Program-made: the position numbers and the translations under genes
The notes under the pieces: model-generated
What the model saw: the letters and a program-made list of their open reading frames with translations, nothing else
Told to the model about the DNA's origin: nothing
The model's database searches: none
Source: Durusdinium trenchii
Lineage: Eukaryota > Sar > Dinophyceae > Suessiales > Symbiodiniaceae
Direction of reading: 5' to 3'
NCBI GenBank assembly: GCA_963970005.1
Contig: CAXAMN010005369.1
Span: 158,625-222,624, forward strand
Length of the DNA: 64,000 nt
Part shown: one piece after another, positions 12,149 to 23,696 of the stretch
Position numbering within the stretch: position 1 is the stretch's first letter
How the letters are laid out: the number at the start of each line of letters is the position of its first letter

Positions 12149-12994
12149 TTAAGCGCCCTCTATGATGAGAAGACGTTGGACAAAATATATGGAATTGCAA
12201 CGGATGACAAAGCGGGTCAAAAGCTGGTCGGCCCCGCCCGGAATGACAGCCACGCCCTGCTCTGAAAGACGCTCACAGACAGCTAGGATCGCCATCCGCT
12301 CCTCCACAGACGGCTGAGACTCTTGGGTTCTTTTTGGCCATTCTGGCTTTCGAGGGGTCGTCGCACGCTCGTGGCTTTGGTAGACTGCAAGGTGGTACTG
12401 GACCTCTTCTGCCTTGCCACGAAAACGGAAGTACACTTCGCAAGACTCGCGCTTACCACATTGAGCTACTGTCTCAAGCACTTGAAGTGGAAGCTTCCGC
12501 GGCGAGCGGAAATCCAAGAGATACTCCCCTTTCTCTTTGGCCCAGCGACGCACTGCTGCGCGTAAAATATCCGCTGGCGTGACGCGCGCCCCTTCCAAAT
12601 CATCTCTTGGAAGGTCAGCGTGCGAGAAACACACTTCATCGCAAGCTCGGTAACACAAAGTGCACCGCCCTCGCAACATGACGGCCCCGATAAAATTGCT
12701 TTGTTTGCTTGACAGCCCGTTTTGCGCCTGCTTCTGTGTTTTTGTTGGGGTGTAGTGCTCATATAGAAACGATGACTCCATGGTTTTGTGCCCACGGCTC
12801 ATAATCATCTTGAATCTTCTCTGCTTTGTCAACTGAGTTGGCTTCCATTTTCTCTTTGGGCCAAAACTCAACGTTGACAAGAAGCATACATGTGAGCGGC
12901 TCACTGAAGAAGAGCCAGAGGCCAAGGGTGACGGGCGGGCTCCCTCAAGTAGCTTTCCAATGCGGACAACTTCGCCCACCCTGAGCAAAGGCAT
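12149..12994 (-). CDS. hypothetical protein, intronless 281-codon frame
   Basis: This is the longest uninterrupted frame outside the retrotransposon. It uses a wide set of synonymous codons, as real coding DNA does, but with more A/T at third positions than the nearby exons. Features include a Cys cluster (RCTLCYRACDEVC, residues near 115-127), a Trp/Lys/Glu segment, VYFRFRGKAEEVQYHL and a charged C-terminal half. No family was recognised. Upstream minus frames at about 13.0-13.95 kb (for example NDKDDHGFDKLKEIATP) may be the decayed 5' part of the same sequence in shifted frames. It could be a retroposed gene or part of an unknown mobile element lying in an intron. Confidence 0.45.
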   Translation of the reverse strand: MPLLRVGEVVRIGKLLEGARPSPLASGSSSVSRSHVCFLSTLSFGPKRKWKPTQLTKQRRFKMIMSRGHKTMESSFLYEHYTPTKTQKQAQNGLSSKQSNFIGAVMLRGRCTLCYRACDEVCFSHADLPRDDLEGARVTPADILRAAVRRWAKEKGEYLLDFRSPRKLPLQVLETVAQCGKRESCEVYFRFRGKAEEVQYHLAVYQSHERATTPRKPEWPKRTQESQPSVEERMAILAVCERLSEQGVAVIPGGADQLLTRFVIRCNSIYFVQRLLIIEGA

Positions 12995-14742
12995 CTTCCA
13001 GCCTGGCCTGCCATGACCACATCCTCAGCATTTGCAACTCACTGCTTTGGCGAACCCGATGGTGCCTGTAGTCGCTGCTTTGAAGGCCAAGCACTTTGAC
13101 CATTATTATTGACCCTCCTCCGCCAGTGCCGCACCTGAGGATTCTTTGCCGACTGGAAGGTTCACAAATAGATTCACAAAACTGATGGCCTCGTGCGAAA
13201 GCTTGTTTAGCTTTGTCGGCTTCATTCCCCTTCAGCATCGCAGGGGGTGAAGTTCTACTGACTTTCATGGAGCTCTTCATGGGCGATCACTCCTTGCAAG
13301 AAAAGTTGCGGCTCCTGATCAAAGAACACCAGTTCAGACAAAAGATGCCACCTGAACTCAAGGAACAACATGTTCAACTGGAAGGGGATTGGTGTGGAGT
13401 GATTCCCTTATGCAAAGCATCCCTGCAACGTTCCCCAGCGGCATCCGGTGAAGAAGGATCTTGGATTCAGTGCTTTTTGAACACGGCCGTCTCCAGCTCA
13501 CAGCGTAACAGGGCCAGGGGGCTGCCAACGCCAGAGCACCCGAGAGTCCTCGCAAGGACCCAAAGCGATGCGCAAGCGCACCACAACACCCCGAAGATGA
13601 AAGCAACCCAACACAGGTTTGTAGGAAGGAAGGTTCCCTTAATTGATGTGTGGTTGTGGCCGCTTGGGAAACACTAGCTCACCGATCCTTGAGCTTGGCG
13701 TTGAGGCTCTTCATCGCGATGAGCATCTCTGAAGGGTTCGACGGCCAAGCTTCGTAACATCACCACCATCGCGCACAACAGCAGCGACACAGGCGGCTGC
13801 CTCTTTGAAGCGCCGACAGAACTCCACGGAAGCAAAGCGACTTTCTGATGAGGTGCTGGCGTGGCAATCTCCTTCAACTTGTCAAACCCATGGTCATCTT
13901 TGTCGTTATTTTGCGCCGGGATGCCGGGCCAATAGCGTCTCAATCAGCATCGTCAACACATGCAAGGACACTTGAGTGAATTCTTGGGTTTGCTGAACTG
14001 AAGATGTTGGTTTTGTGGGCTGGCTGTTCTGCAAAATGCGTGAAACTGTCCTCTCTGTTCTTATCTGTTCTTCACAGGTTAAACTTCCAAACCTGCCCCC
14101 TAAACCCGCGCCACCGCGACCCCTCACGGCTGAGGCGGCGAGGATGACCCACCATGTGCTTTGGCCTGGCAAAGCCCGCCTTGTGAGTAGCATTGAGGCT
14201 GAAACGCCGAATGCCGGGCTTTACCGCACGAAGTCAAATTCTCCAAGACTCGCACTCCCCCTGTGCAGCCGGTTCTCTTCGACCCTGCTTTCCAAGCTCA
14301 AAGTTAAACAGGACCCTGCAACATACGCATGGCACAGCGACATCACAGCCGTAATTTCGCGCGCTTCCTGCCGCACACATCTGCATGCTCCAGGCCGGGC
14401 GGGGGGGGACTTGAACTGGAGGCCTCGCGGGCTGAGACCTTGTGGGTCGAGACCCCACAGCACACCAAAAAAGTCATTGACGGCCAGTTTGCTAAGTTGA
14501 AGCCAACGACAGCTTCACACTTTGGCAATCTCAGAGCTGAGTGTCAACGACAGCTATCGCACTTCGATCGCACAATTCGCACGTGATCTCAGTTTTAGGC
14601 ACTCAAAGGCTCCCGCAAAGGGTTCACTTTCGAGGCATCTCGCCAAACCCACCTAAGAAAGAAGTAAGATGCAGCGGGAGATGTGAAGATGCGAAGGTTT
14701 CATCTGAAGAACCCTTCGCTCAGACACTCTTGGGGAAAACTT
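12995..14742. other. fragmentary frames, no clear exon
   Basis: Several 80-150 codon frames overlap on both strands, and none could be assigned. The minus frames near 13.0-13.95 kb may be a broken extension of the 12149-12994 frame. A GC-rich patch at 14.08-14.17 kb gives a short hydrophobic minus frame (STWWVILAASAV) with no splice signals. Confidence 0.35.
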
Positions 14743-14863
14743 CTAGGTCGATCCGTGGAAGACCCAGAATTGCATGGAGCCGATGTCGTTGGAACCCCCA
14801 ACTCCGACCCGCAGATCGTTCTCATGTGGGGTCCAATGTCCCTTCGTTGGCACGATGTCCCTT
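14743..14863 (-). CDS. candidate exon ending in a stop
   Basis: After GCGGCAG| the frame reads RDIVPTKGHWTPHENDLRVG, then a Gly-rich turn and SMQFWVFHGST, and stops at TAG (14745-14743). Third positions are strongly G/C, unlike the two competing frames. The stop suggests the C-terminal exon of a separate minus-strand gene. Alternatively a GA donor just before it could carry the frame on. No family was recognised. Confidence 0.45.
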
Positions 14864-15186
14864 CTGCCGCGCCACTGTCGCATTGCTTGATTTCCAGAGT
14901 GGTCACCGTGGCACCGTTCGCCACGTACTGATTCTGCCCAAGGCCTTGGTATGGCACCATGCCCAACCTGCCCAGCTACCTGGCCCATCCTGGTCCTAGC
15001 CCTCGGGCACATTTTGGCCCCGTGTCTCATGTCTCAAACTAGGAAGGAATGCCACGCGACCTCCAAGAGAAGGGAAACGAACATCAAACCCATCCTGGCT
15101 GTTGAGACGGCCTTCCAGCTGGTGAGCAAGATCAGCCCAAACATTATAGAAGCCCGTCTGGTCCGATGCACTCAATGCCTTGCAAC

Positions 15187-15297
15187 CTGTCCTCTCAATC
15201 GCTGTCCAGCTTCAGGAGAGCCAGTACTGCCACTGGCTCCGGTCCGGAACACCGTCTCCAACATGGGCCCCATCTCCCCGTCTCCCCCGGTGGAATT
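15187..15297 (-). CDS. candidate exon
   Basis: The block from TTTGAG| to GGACAG|GTTGCA encodes STGGDGEMGPMLETVFRTG and a Gly/Ser-rich end (EAGQRLRGQ). The frame is uninterrupted and G/C-rich at third positions. Function is unknown. Confidence 0.38.
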
Positions 15298-15975
15298 CTC
15301 AAACTATGTTGGTCCAAGGCTGCCATCACTACTAGTCATTGCGGGTTCACGCGGGTTCTAACATCCATCTTGGTTGGTGTTCTTGAAGTTCTTCTGCATC
15401 AGGATGGTCCAAGGAGCTTGGAGTCAGGTATGTGAAGGGATTGCCTCAGTCGCAAACGACATCTTGAGCCCCGAAACACTCTCCTCCATCTTCCATGTCA
15501 TTCCATGTCTGACCTCCAAACACTTCTCCAAACACTGATGGTCAACGGCAACGGCAAGGCCCACGAGTCCACGAGTCAGCCAAAATCCTGTGATTAATGA
15601 TTTTAAAAAGACACTGATTTTGAAACCTTTTTGTTGCCTATATGTCTTCTCTCCTGTCACTTTTTGACTCTATGAAGGCGACTTCCCACGCCATTCATGG
15701 CAATGAAAACCACGACGAAAGCCATCCCCCGTGTTCCCGTCCAACTTAGCGACTATCGACCTGTTGTTGCCAGCCCTGGAGAATCAAAAAGAACAAGACA
15801 TCTTCCAAGAGTTCCAAGACATCTTCCAAGAGTTCCAAGACATCACCGAAGCTTGTGGGGAACATGCTGGGCTTGAAAAAAGGAAGGTCTCTATACCCCA
15901 ATCCCTCGCGCACAGCTTCGCTCCGCCAAAAAGCTCCCCACAAAATCCGTCGACTGCACGGCGATGGTGTTACAC

Positions 15976-16143
15976 TCTTGCAGTCGCCGCGCCAGCGCCG
16001 AGCCCGGGATCTGGTCGCGACGCACGCGACGCACGGCCGCCCCGTTGACGGGGAGGAGGCGTGTGACGTCACGGGGCGCCTCTGGTTCACCAATCGGGTT
16101 CAGTTCAAGGACGGCAATGTTGTGCAGCCCAGTTGACAGCTTG
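15976..16143 (-). CDS. candidate exon, basic helical segment
   Basis: From GTTCAG| the frame reads KLSTGLHNIAVLELNPIG, then a Val/Arg-rich part (NGAAVRRVRRDQIPGSALA) and RRLQEC up to A|GTGTAA. The frame has no Met start and stays open on both sides. Repeated CGT/CGC codons and high GC3 support coding. No family was assigned. Confidence 0.42.
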
Positions 16144-17945
16144 CTGAACGCAGAAGGTTTTGATTACAGCACCAACCATCCACACCCAACAGAAACAGCC
16201 CGTTCGGAGCGATCCGGAAGGATAACCCACCCTGCAACAATCAGGGGAGGCTGTGGAAAGACCATGTTCCCCGAACAAAACGGGGCGGTGTTCGACTTCC
16301 ATGTTGGTGGGAAGGAGGGTAGCGGGGTCGTTCTGAAAACATCCTGAAACCTCAGCATCCACTGGGCAGCCACCATCTTTCGATGTGGCTAAGAAACAAC
16401 ACTCCTAAGATTTCGACTGTTCCATTGATGGAAGAACTCTCAACCATTTCTTAACCTCTAACTCTAGCTTATATAAGCCCTACATTGGACGGCTTTTAGA
16501 AGACTCAAGGTGCTGCACCTCTTCCATCGGCACATTCTGGCCTTGGCGGAGCCCGAGGAGATACCATTGGCCACCGCAGTGGTGGTGTCCTGCTTGGCCA
16601 CCGCAATCTCCTTAGCTCAGGAGCCAATGGCTCAGTGCGCCAATCTGGGTGCGAGCTGGCCGTGGTGGGTGCGGGTAACCAACTCATCTGAACTTCACTC
16701 CAAACACGAAAAGTGGAGGGCATGCATCGCCCTGCCAGGTGGAAGAAGGGCCACCGTGCTTTTGGGGTCGGATGCCGCAGGAATGGCCACAGGGTCAAAA
16801 GGGTTCCACTCTTGCGGCCTGCGGTGCAACCATCTGTGGGCACCACGTGGAGAGGAAAGAAACTGCAAGAGGTGCATGAGCACGGAGCACGGGACAGATT
16901 CAAAAGAACACAGGTCTACCCTCTGATGTTCATCAACTTCCGGACGCGCCAACCAATTACGACTGCCACCCCATCTGTTCCCAGAATCCGTCAGAATCTT
17001 CCAAACCCGGTTCCTCTCCGAGCTTCCGTGCCCTTGCCACCTTCCACTGTTGAGATCTGTGTGGCTTGCCCCGCGGGCACTTGTTGTAGCAATGCGGAGC
17101 CCAATTTCGAGAACTCGGGTCCACGGCAGTCATGCCCGAGTAGGGGAGGTCAGGTCTGATGGATGTTAAATGGAAGGTATACGATGGAGTATAGTACATT
17201 GTGTAATGATAGACGTGTTTCAAGAAACCTACTTAGTCTGTGCGCCTCGATCTGTGGGTAACAAGTACGCTACATTTCCAGTCCAATCTACTTCATGGTG
17301 ACGTACGGTGACATCATAGAGGGACTCACCTCTGGCTGCCTCTTCTACCTGCAGCTCCACAAAAATTAAACAATACAATACATCATCACAATCACAAGAA
17401 CCACCACCACCACATAATAATAGTCAACATCATTTTAAACACATCAAATATGATGTAAATAAACAATGCTTTTAATACAGTACTGTATTGTTCTATAAAA
17501 TAAAGCTAAAAACAACTACTGTAATTGTCTCTGTCTTCCATTTTCGGGTCGCCGAACTCTTTCGCGATGCTATGTAGCGAAGGCCTCTTTCGTCAGCATA
17601 GCACTTCGACCCTTTGGATTTCTAGGACTCTAAGGAAATGATGAACCTTGATGTCGAGGTCCTGTCAGAGAACCCCATGCAAACCTGCCAAAATGAACCA
17701 CCACAGGTTCTGAAAAATCAGCAAGCCCGGATGCTCGGACCAGCCCCTGGAGAAAACATCTTGCCATGCTTTTCTCTTCGCAAACTTCCGCCATGCGTCG
17801 GCTGGCAAATGTTGCATGGAAGCGTCATCATCTGACCAGCGTCCGCAAGGGAGAAAAGGTGCGGTACAAGCGTGAATCCCCCAAATCGAAGAGTACTCAT
17901 GCGTTTTTTCATGAGTGTTCGTGCGTTCTCTTTGATGTTCCTTGC

Positions 17946-18128
17946 CGCGACTGCCAGGTCGAACCCCTCCCAGCCCTCCCAGCCCGCGTTTGGCCCAAGG
18001 CACCAGGACCCGCAGCTTCGAGGCGCGCGCGCCCTGCGCCACGCTGGAGCCACCGCTGTCGGCGTTGAAGGAGGCGCCGACGGAGGTGGCAGCGCCCAGG
18101 AGCGAGGTGGCAGCGGCGGGGTTCACGC
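17946..18128 (-). CDS. candidate exon of the REJ-like gene
   Basis: CGACAG|GCGTGAAC to GCG|GCAAGG (a GC donor). The frame reads NPAAATSLLGAATSVGASFN, then a Gly/Ser turn, SKLRVLVPWAKRGLGGLGG and a basic end. The Ala/Ser-rich helical start resembles the region between REJ modules and the membrane in polycystin-like proteins; this is by pattern only. Confidence 0.5.
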
Positions 18129-19168
18129 CTGTCGGCATGGGACGAGAAGACGAGGGGATAGGGGGTGAGGTCCCCGCGTGGGGGCAAGGCCGGGCAAGGA
18201 TTACGATGTAGTGTGGTTGAAGGTTAAGATTTGGAAGCGTCCGTTTTGCGGGTGTCTGTTTGTTTTGCCTCATCAGTGTGCTTGTTCAGTTCCTTTGGAG
18301 TATACGGCGAAATGTCTAGTCTTAAAAGAATCCTGTACTAGAATTATGGAACAGTTCGCAGGTCCTTACACTCTACAGTCATTTCCTTGGTGCAGGTTGG
18401 TGACATTTGTCACATTGTTCCATCTTCCGTCCCCCGAAACAGCTCGTCCCGCGCCTTCCGACGCGGCCTTACCAGGCGGTCGGAGGTCGGTGGTCGTACG
18501 TGGAAGGGTGGAAGGGCATGTTTGATCAGAAGGGTCTATGCTATCCACTTCATGGATTTTTCCAGGGAGTGTGTACAGTGTGGCACGGTATATACACGCA
18601 TATATACTGTATATCCCAGTGCCGAGACCCTTCCCAAAACAGTGATAGTGATAATCCTTCACCGACTGTTGCTGACACACACGGAAGGCAGCCATGTTGA
18701 GGCCCAAGTAGGCAATTTGAGTGTGGTATCTAAGGGATGAGAAGGGTACTATCTTGGGCGTAGGCAAGCCTCTCCAGAACAGTACCAATGGCTCACCAGC
18801 ACCTGTGACACTCAGTTGCTCCCACTCACATGGGAATTGGGTAGCCTGAGTATCTAACAATCTGACCAAAGCCAGTCTTCTGTGCAACAGGGCAATGTTC
18901 TCATTCCTCGCAGCACTCGATAAAACCCCGGAACTAACCCCGGATTCCTGTCCATCGACAGCATTCTTACAATTGTTGGCTCGGTCAATTGGAGGTGCTA
19001 CATCCACTACATCTTAGGCAGAAAAAAATCCTATAAATGCCACTCAAAAGACCAACAGCCAGGCCAACCTAGAAGAAACTCCGCTTTCGAAGGTGACCCT
19101 AATTAGTGGCCACCGTGCTCCGTGCTCGGTGGACCTGGTGGACACCCAGATCTATCCACTCCAAGAGT

Positions 19169-19182
19169 CCAAAATGGCTACG
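19169..19182 (-). other. spliced-leader-like sequence (5' part of DinoSL)
   Basis: The minus strand reads CGTAGCCATTTTGG, identical over 14 bases to the dinoflagellate 22-base spliced leader as I recall it. The match then breaks by an extra A before CTC. It lies in a presumed intron. Such remnants mark retroposed cDNAs in dinoflagellates (known phenomenon); chance is the alternative. Confidence 0.45.
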
Positions 19183-19360
19183 ACCGTGGTATCCCGTGGT
19201 TGCCAGCTGCTTGGTGCTTTGCCGGCCCATGGCTCTTCCAAAATTCCACCCACATCCACTCATTCGCGGCTTCTTTTTCATGCCACCCCCAAAAAAAGGG
19301 AAAAGCAATACCGCACGGCACCGCTCCTCCCCCCCAAAACCGCTTCTTCCTTCCTCCCAC

Positions 19361-19496
19361 TGACTCCTCCGAGCTGCATCCAGCGCCGCCGTCAGCGCGC
19401 CCGACGCCTGATCCGCCACCGTGGCCGAGGCCTCGCCGCCAGCGCCGGCCTCGCTGCTCAGCAGGTTGCTGGCCACGTCGCCGAAGCGCGCGAGGC
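19361..19496 (-). CDS. candidate exon, Ala-rich helix
   Basis: CGCCGAG|GCCTCG to AGTCA|GTGGGA. The frame reads ARFGDVASNLLSSEAG, a Gly/Ala linker and ADQASGALTAALDAARR. Alternating Ala/Leu helices with Ser are typical of the segment after the REJ modules in dinoflagellate polycystin-like proteins (recalled pattern). GC3 is very high. Plus frames here are shadows. Confidence 0.55.
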
Positions 19497-19939
19497 CTCG
19501 GCGACGTAGGACGGATGGGCCAAAGATCCCCAAAGAGAACGTGGGGGGGGGGGGCTCTTGTCGCACAACCATGGTTGAAGGGCATGGTGTTCAGATGGGT
19601 GGGTGCTTTGCATGTTCCAAGGACTTTTGGGCCTTGGTGAGATGATGTGACATGTTTGCAACGAGCCTTTTGCTTGTATGGCTGTTGACTTGGAGCACGT
19701 TCTTTTTCTGAAGAGAGTTGAATTTGCGGGGAACTGGCCTGGGGAGAACTGGGCTGCAGTCAGATTTGCGCAATAAACAAAGCCACCTGATTATCTCAAG
19801 AAATCACATGGAAGTCATCCGTTTCTTGGAGAAATTTGGTTCTACGGCTGCAGATCTACATGGAACATCCGTCCAACGTTCCGGAACCAATTTCCAGATC
19901 TGCCACTGTGGGTTGAAGCTTTACCTCCCCGCCACGTAC

Positions 19940-20022
19940 CTCACGGCATCCTCATCCTCAGCAGTTCTTCCCAAGGGGCTTGCTGAGGAGGCACCCACGA
20001 CACCCGCAGCAGAGGACAAGGC
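19940..20022 (-). CDS. candidate exon
   Basis: CCCGAAG|GCCTTG to GTGAG|GTACGT. The frame reads ALSSAAGVVGASSASPLG and ends RTAEDEDAV. It combines a small-residue helix with an acidic tail. The plus-strand frame over the same bases is less codon-biased and has no splice frame. Confidence 0.48.
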
Positions 20023-20756
20023 CTTCGGGCCGGAAGCCAAAAAGCTCCCAAAACACAGGCAGTGGGCATGAAGAAAACGAAGCCTCGATCAGAAGCGGTT
20101 CCGAGTTGAGCCTAAGAATCCGGGCCCAAACCCATGGGAATGGTTACAAAGATTCTTAGGTGAGGTTGGGTCTTCCAGAACCCCATTTTAGAGCCATTAA
20201 ACCGCATGTTACAAAGGAAGCCTACATCTAACCTGACTCACTTCACCATTAGAAAAGAATGGTGAACCGAGCCAACTCCACCTGTTGAGCGCCCAGTCCG
20301 GACTGGCTGGTGAATTCTTCAGGTTGAAGCTCTCCATAGCTCTCCCTATGTGGCGAGGACGCGAGGCACCTGTTCCGGCTTGCAGCTTGCTGCTTGCTAG
20401 TTTGCCTCTGTGCTTTACAACGAGGGGAGCACGAGATGACCCACCAATCGCGGGAGCTGCAGCGAACGGGGGAAAACCAATAAAGCAAAGCACATACCTG
20501 TGGCTGAAAGAGCAAACACATCTGCTTTGGCCCTGCATGTGCAAACTCAGATCAAGATTCGGTGCTTTCCAAAGTACAGCAGATCCCTGTGTTTTCGCCT
20601 TTTTCTTCCACGCATAGCTGTATGTTGAGTGTGGGCAATGTCCAACCATGCACCTGAGCACGTCTGTCCCCATCTTGCTCCTGTGATCTCCTGTCAACTG
20701 TTCAATGCATCAGTTACTGGCTGTGTTTTCGTCCGTGCTTCCGACCCTCTCCGCAC

Positions 20757-20807
20757 CTCCATCTTCTTGTTGGTTGCCTCTTCCTTGGCGGCAGGGTCGT
20801 CGCTAGC
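20757..20807 (-). CDS. 51-base charged exon
   Basis: ATCTGAG|GCTAGC to ATGGAG|GTGCGG gives exactly 17 codons, ASDDPAAKEEATNKKME. The phase is 0 at both ends, so it can be skipped or added without a frame change. Its strong charge suggests a soluble, probably cytoplasmic or linker segment. Confidence 0.5.
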
Positions 20808-21303
20808 CTCAGATCGTGAAACGTGCTGGCCACCGAGAGGTGCAGACTAACTGCTGGACAATTTCAGATGTTTTAGATATTCAGGTTGGAAGCCAAATCA
20901 TTGGAATCAAGAAATGCTCGCATCCACTTGGGTGACCGACCATGCCATATGTTCACCTGATTGGTGTGCATCCCCCCAGGGATTCAACTCAAGGTTCTCT
21001 TGCCCATCATCTTGGTACACAATCAGCTTACCATTGCCTCGTGATGGTACCTAAAGGCTATGCTATAGATGGTGAGCCAGGGCTACAAAGGCCCCAGAAA
21101 ACACCACATGGTCAGTTCCCTGAGCTCTAGAATGGTCTATAGATCTGAACACCGTGAACTACTATCTAGCGCTGCTTGGATTAGGGCCTGTCTCGCAGAA
21201 AGTGAGACATGTCGCCCATCTGGGCAATGAAAATGGTCCTGCGAGGTTCCGAATAGACATACCCCTGCTATGGAAGAACACCGTTCTCTGCTATAGAGCC
21301 CAC

Positions 21304-21433
21304 TCTGTGGCCTCGGCGAAGAGGCCAAACGGGTTCATCTTGTGGTCCATGCTGGTCTCATGTTTGTACAGCCCCGGCTCAGCAGACCCCGTCGGGTCTT
21401 TTCCATCCGCGCATTTCGTGCCGTGGGAAGTTG
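21304..21433 (-). CDS. candidate exon, hydrophilic
   Basis: CACCGCAG|CAACTT to CAGA|GTGGGC. The frame reads TSHGTKCADGKDPTGSAEPG, then LYKHETSMDHKMNPFG and LFAEATE. No competing frame of similar quality exists; the other two carry stops. Function is unknown. Confidence 0.5.
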
Positions 21434-21560
21434 CTGCGGTGAGGCGTTGGTGAGGCGTTGGGTGGATTCCCAGCTATCAATATCAATGGACCAACATTGG
21501 GCAGCAGGATAATTCATAATGATTCTCAGGCATGGTGCAGGAGATCCATCATCATCTAGT

Positions 21561-21610
21561 CTATATTATATATATAACATTAATATATATATATATATAT
21601 GTATATAGAT
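21561..21610. repeat. TA microsatellite
   Basis: About 50 bases of TA units with minor breaks. Confidence 0.9.
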
Positions 21611-21839
21611 ATGTCTTTTTGCATTGGACATGTCATGGGCCCTGGAGATATCCAAGAAAACATCCCCAATGACATCCACCTGTTCAAAGTTCAAACATCA
21701 TGTCTTTCGGGTTCGTCTGCCTTGCAAGCCATCTATCGATCCGAAGCCTGCTGTTTTGGGTGAGGCCCTGGGCGTTTCTTCACCGCCGTCGTTCGGAGGC
21801 CAACAGCGGGTTCCCCACACCAGCCTCATCTGTCCTCAC

Positions 21840-21969
21840 TTCCCGGTGAAACGTGGCTCCGACATACGGCTTCGACCCTCATCCGCTGGCGCGCCGAGAA
21901 GGTCGCCGGGGGGAGCCCCTCGACATCGCAGGCGTCCGTCCGGGGGGTGGCCTCGGAGTGGCGGGTGGC
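21840..21969 (-). CDS. candidate exon of the REJ-like gene
   Basis: CACCAG|GCCACC to GGGAA|GTGAGG. The frame contains RTDACDVEGLPPATFSARQR followed by MRVEAVCRSHVSPG. A short run ending in a F-S-A-R motif before a Val/Glu strand resembles the linker after the Ala-rich helices in polycystin-like proteins. The three frames are all open, so the choice rests on pattern and the good donor. Confidence 0.42.
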
Positions 21970-22583
21970 CTGGTGTCCTGGGAGTTGGATGGAGGGGAAA
22001 AATGTAGGAGGAAAAAAGGAGGGGTCTGCATCCACCCCCCACAACTATGGGTGTCTGATTGGGGGCTCTGTGTGAATCTGGATAGCTATGGATAGCTCAG
22101 ATGCGATCTCATTTAGCAATTTTAGGGCATAGCTGGTGATCGAGAAACACCCTTAGAGATCCTTAGAGCCCTAGAGTGCATTTGACTCGTAGACGCCGCG
22201 GCTGGCGCCCTGCTCAGCCGTTGAGAGCAGGGCACCAATGATGTTTCAGAGCTGCAGGAGCAAGACAGTTCTGATGGATTTCCAAGCGTCTACAAGTTTC
22301 AAACGGGCCCTCACTCCATCTCACTCCAATATACTAGCTCATTCGACGCCTAATCAATGCCAAAGAATCTTGAAGCCGCAGGTCCATCCAACAGCCAGCC
22401 AATGATCATATTATTGAAGTTGCTTTACCCAGCGATTAATCATGGAGCTCGCTTGCTCCATGACCAATGGATATCAATGGTATATCATTGTCATGATGTC
22501 AGGCATTCAAAATGGTCAAGATGATTCAAGCAGATCTTTCGCTCTTTCCGCATCGAAAACCGCCATCGCCATCGCCTCTACAC

Positions 22584-22665
22584 TGTGCCCAACATGCACA
22601 CGCGTGGGATCTCTCCCTTTTGGCCGGTCCGAGGGGCCCGGAACTCCTCGACCACGTCCTTCTCC
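22584..22665 (-). CDS. candidate exon
   Basis: CTTGCAG|GGAGAAGG to GGCACA|GTGTAG. One base plus 27 codons: EKDVVEEFRAPRTGQKGE and IPRVCMLGT. The acceptor has a good pyrimidine context. Charged, no family recognised. Confidence 0.42.
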
Positions 22666-23242
22666 CTGCAAGGCCGAAAGGTGATGCACCTGGACGGGCC
22701 AGGTGAACGCTGCGCGGAGGGGGGGGGACCGACCTTCGCCAGCGCCGACCGACCACGACCCCGACCCGCTCCCCACAGATCCGGACCCACGTCCAACGTC
22801 CAACGTACCGCAACCCGATCCTCCACAACCAAGTCGGGAGTCTAGTGGTCTAGTCTGGTCGAGGGCCTGACTCGAATCTCCCGGTGCGGGCAGCCGAACA
22901 GGCTCGCTGTTCGGGAACTGAGACGGCAAGGCGCGAGGAGAAGCCAGGGGAGCATCTGGAAGACTCATAGAGTCTTGGCGTCTCAGCTTTCGACAACATG
23001 GCCTCAGTGGTCGTGAGCAAAGCAGAGCAAAGCATGTAGCATGTCTCTGTCCTTAGCTGGAGGGAGAGATGTCAAAGCACACCAAGCACCACAACAGGGG
23101 CATCAGACCCAAGAATGTCGCATCACTGTTGTTCAGCACCACTTCTATTGGTCAGGTCTTGAGCCATCAGATCTGTCAAGAAAGGAGCCTTTCCATCATC
23201 TTCCCTCTTCCCTCGTCTCACCCATCACCCCCTCCATCCATC

Positions 23243-23368
23243 CGCCCAGGTCGCCAAGGCGTCGTTGCGCTCGGAGGCCATCTTCGCCGCCAAGGACCGC
23301 AACTCACCGCCCTCCTCGCTCCAGCCTTCCGGGCTGCGGCTCAGCTCGCTCCGCCGCTTGCGCAAGGC
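23243..23368 (-). CDS. candidate exon, charged helix, possible GA donor
   Basis: TGTCAG|GCCTTGCG to GGGCG|GATGGA gives 42 whole codons: ALRKRRSELSRSPEGWSEE, then GELRSLAAKMASERNDAL and ATWA. This is a long basic/acidic helix. No GT or GC donor fits; GA, reported for dinoflagellates, does. The opposite strand also has an open frame here (AKASLRSEAIFAAKDRN), a mirror of the Ala/Leu codons. Confidence 0.5.
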
Positions 23369-23696
23369 CTGACAGCGATGAAGGCACCGTTCCCAGCAGG
23401 CAAACGATGGACAGATCTACAGATCTAGGTGTCAGAAGCAATGAAGGGGAAAGGAGGTGCCAGTGTTCTTCTGGTCTTGAAGCTATAGCTAAAGGGAGGG
23501 ACTGCAGGAGTCAGCTTTTGCCAATCACCCCTTTGGGCTCCAGATTGACAAGAACAGAACGTTCCTTCCCACATTCTTGTGTCTGCACCATGGGCCGTGG
23601 GTAAGAATGAAACCTTCAAGCATGGATGATGTGCAAAATATCGAACACCTCGAGACTCGAGCGCAGAAAAAAAACAAAGTTTATAAATAAAACATT

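Noticed and set aside
14390..14460. tRNA-like GTGGG-TCGAGAC-CCCAC arm
   Set aside because: Stem and loop sizes fit a T-arm, but the loop lacks TTC and no other cloverleaf arms are present.
18479..18560. Minus block TTTDLRPP before a GTAAGG donor
   Set aside because: The donor is good but no acceptor and no sustained frame were found.
22190..22260. Minus block NIIGALLSTAEQGASRGVYE
   Set aside because: Pattern suits the post-REJ helices, but a stop stands directly upstream with no acceptor between, so it was not called.
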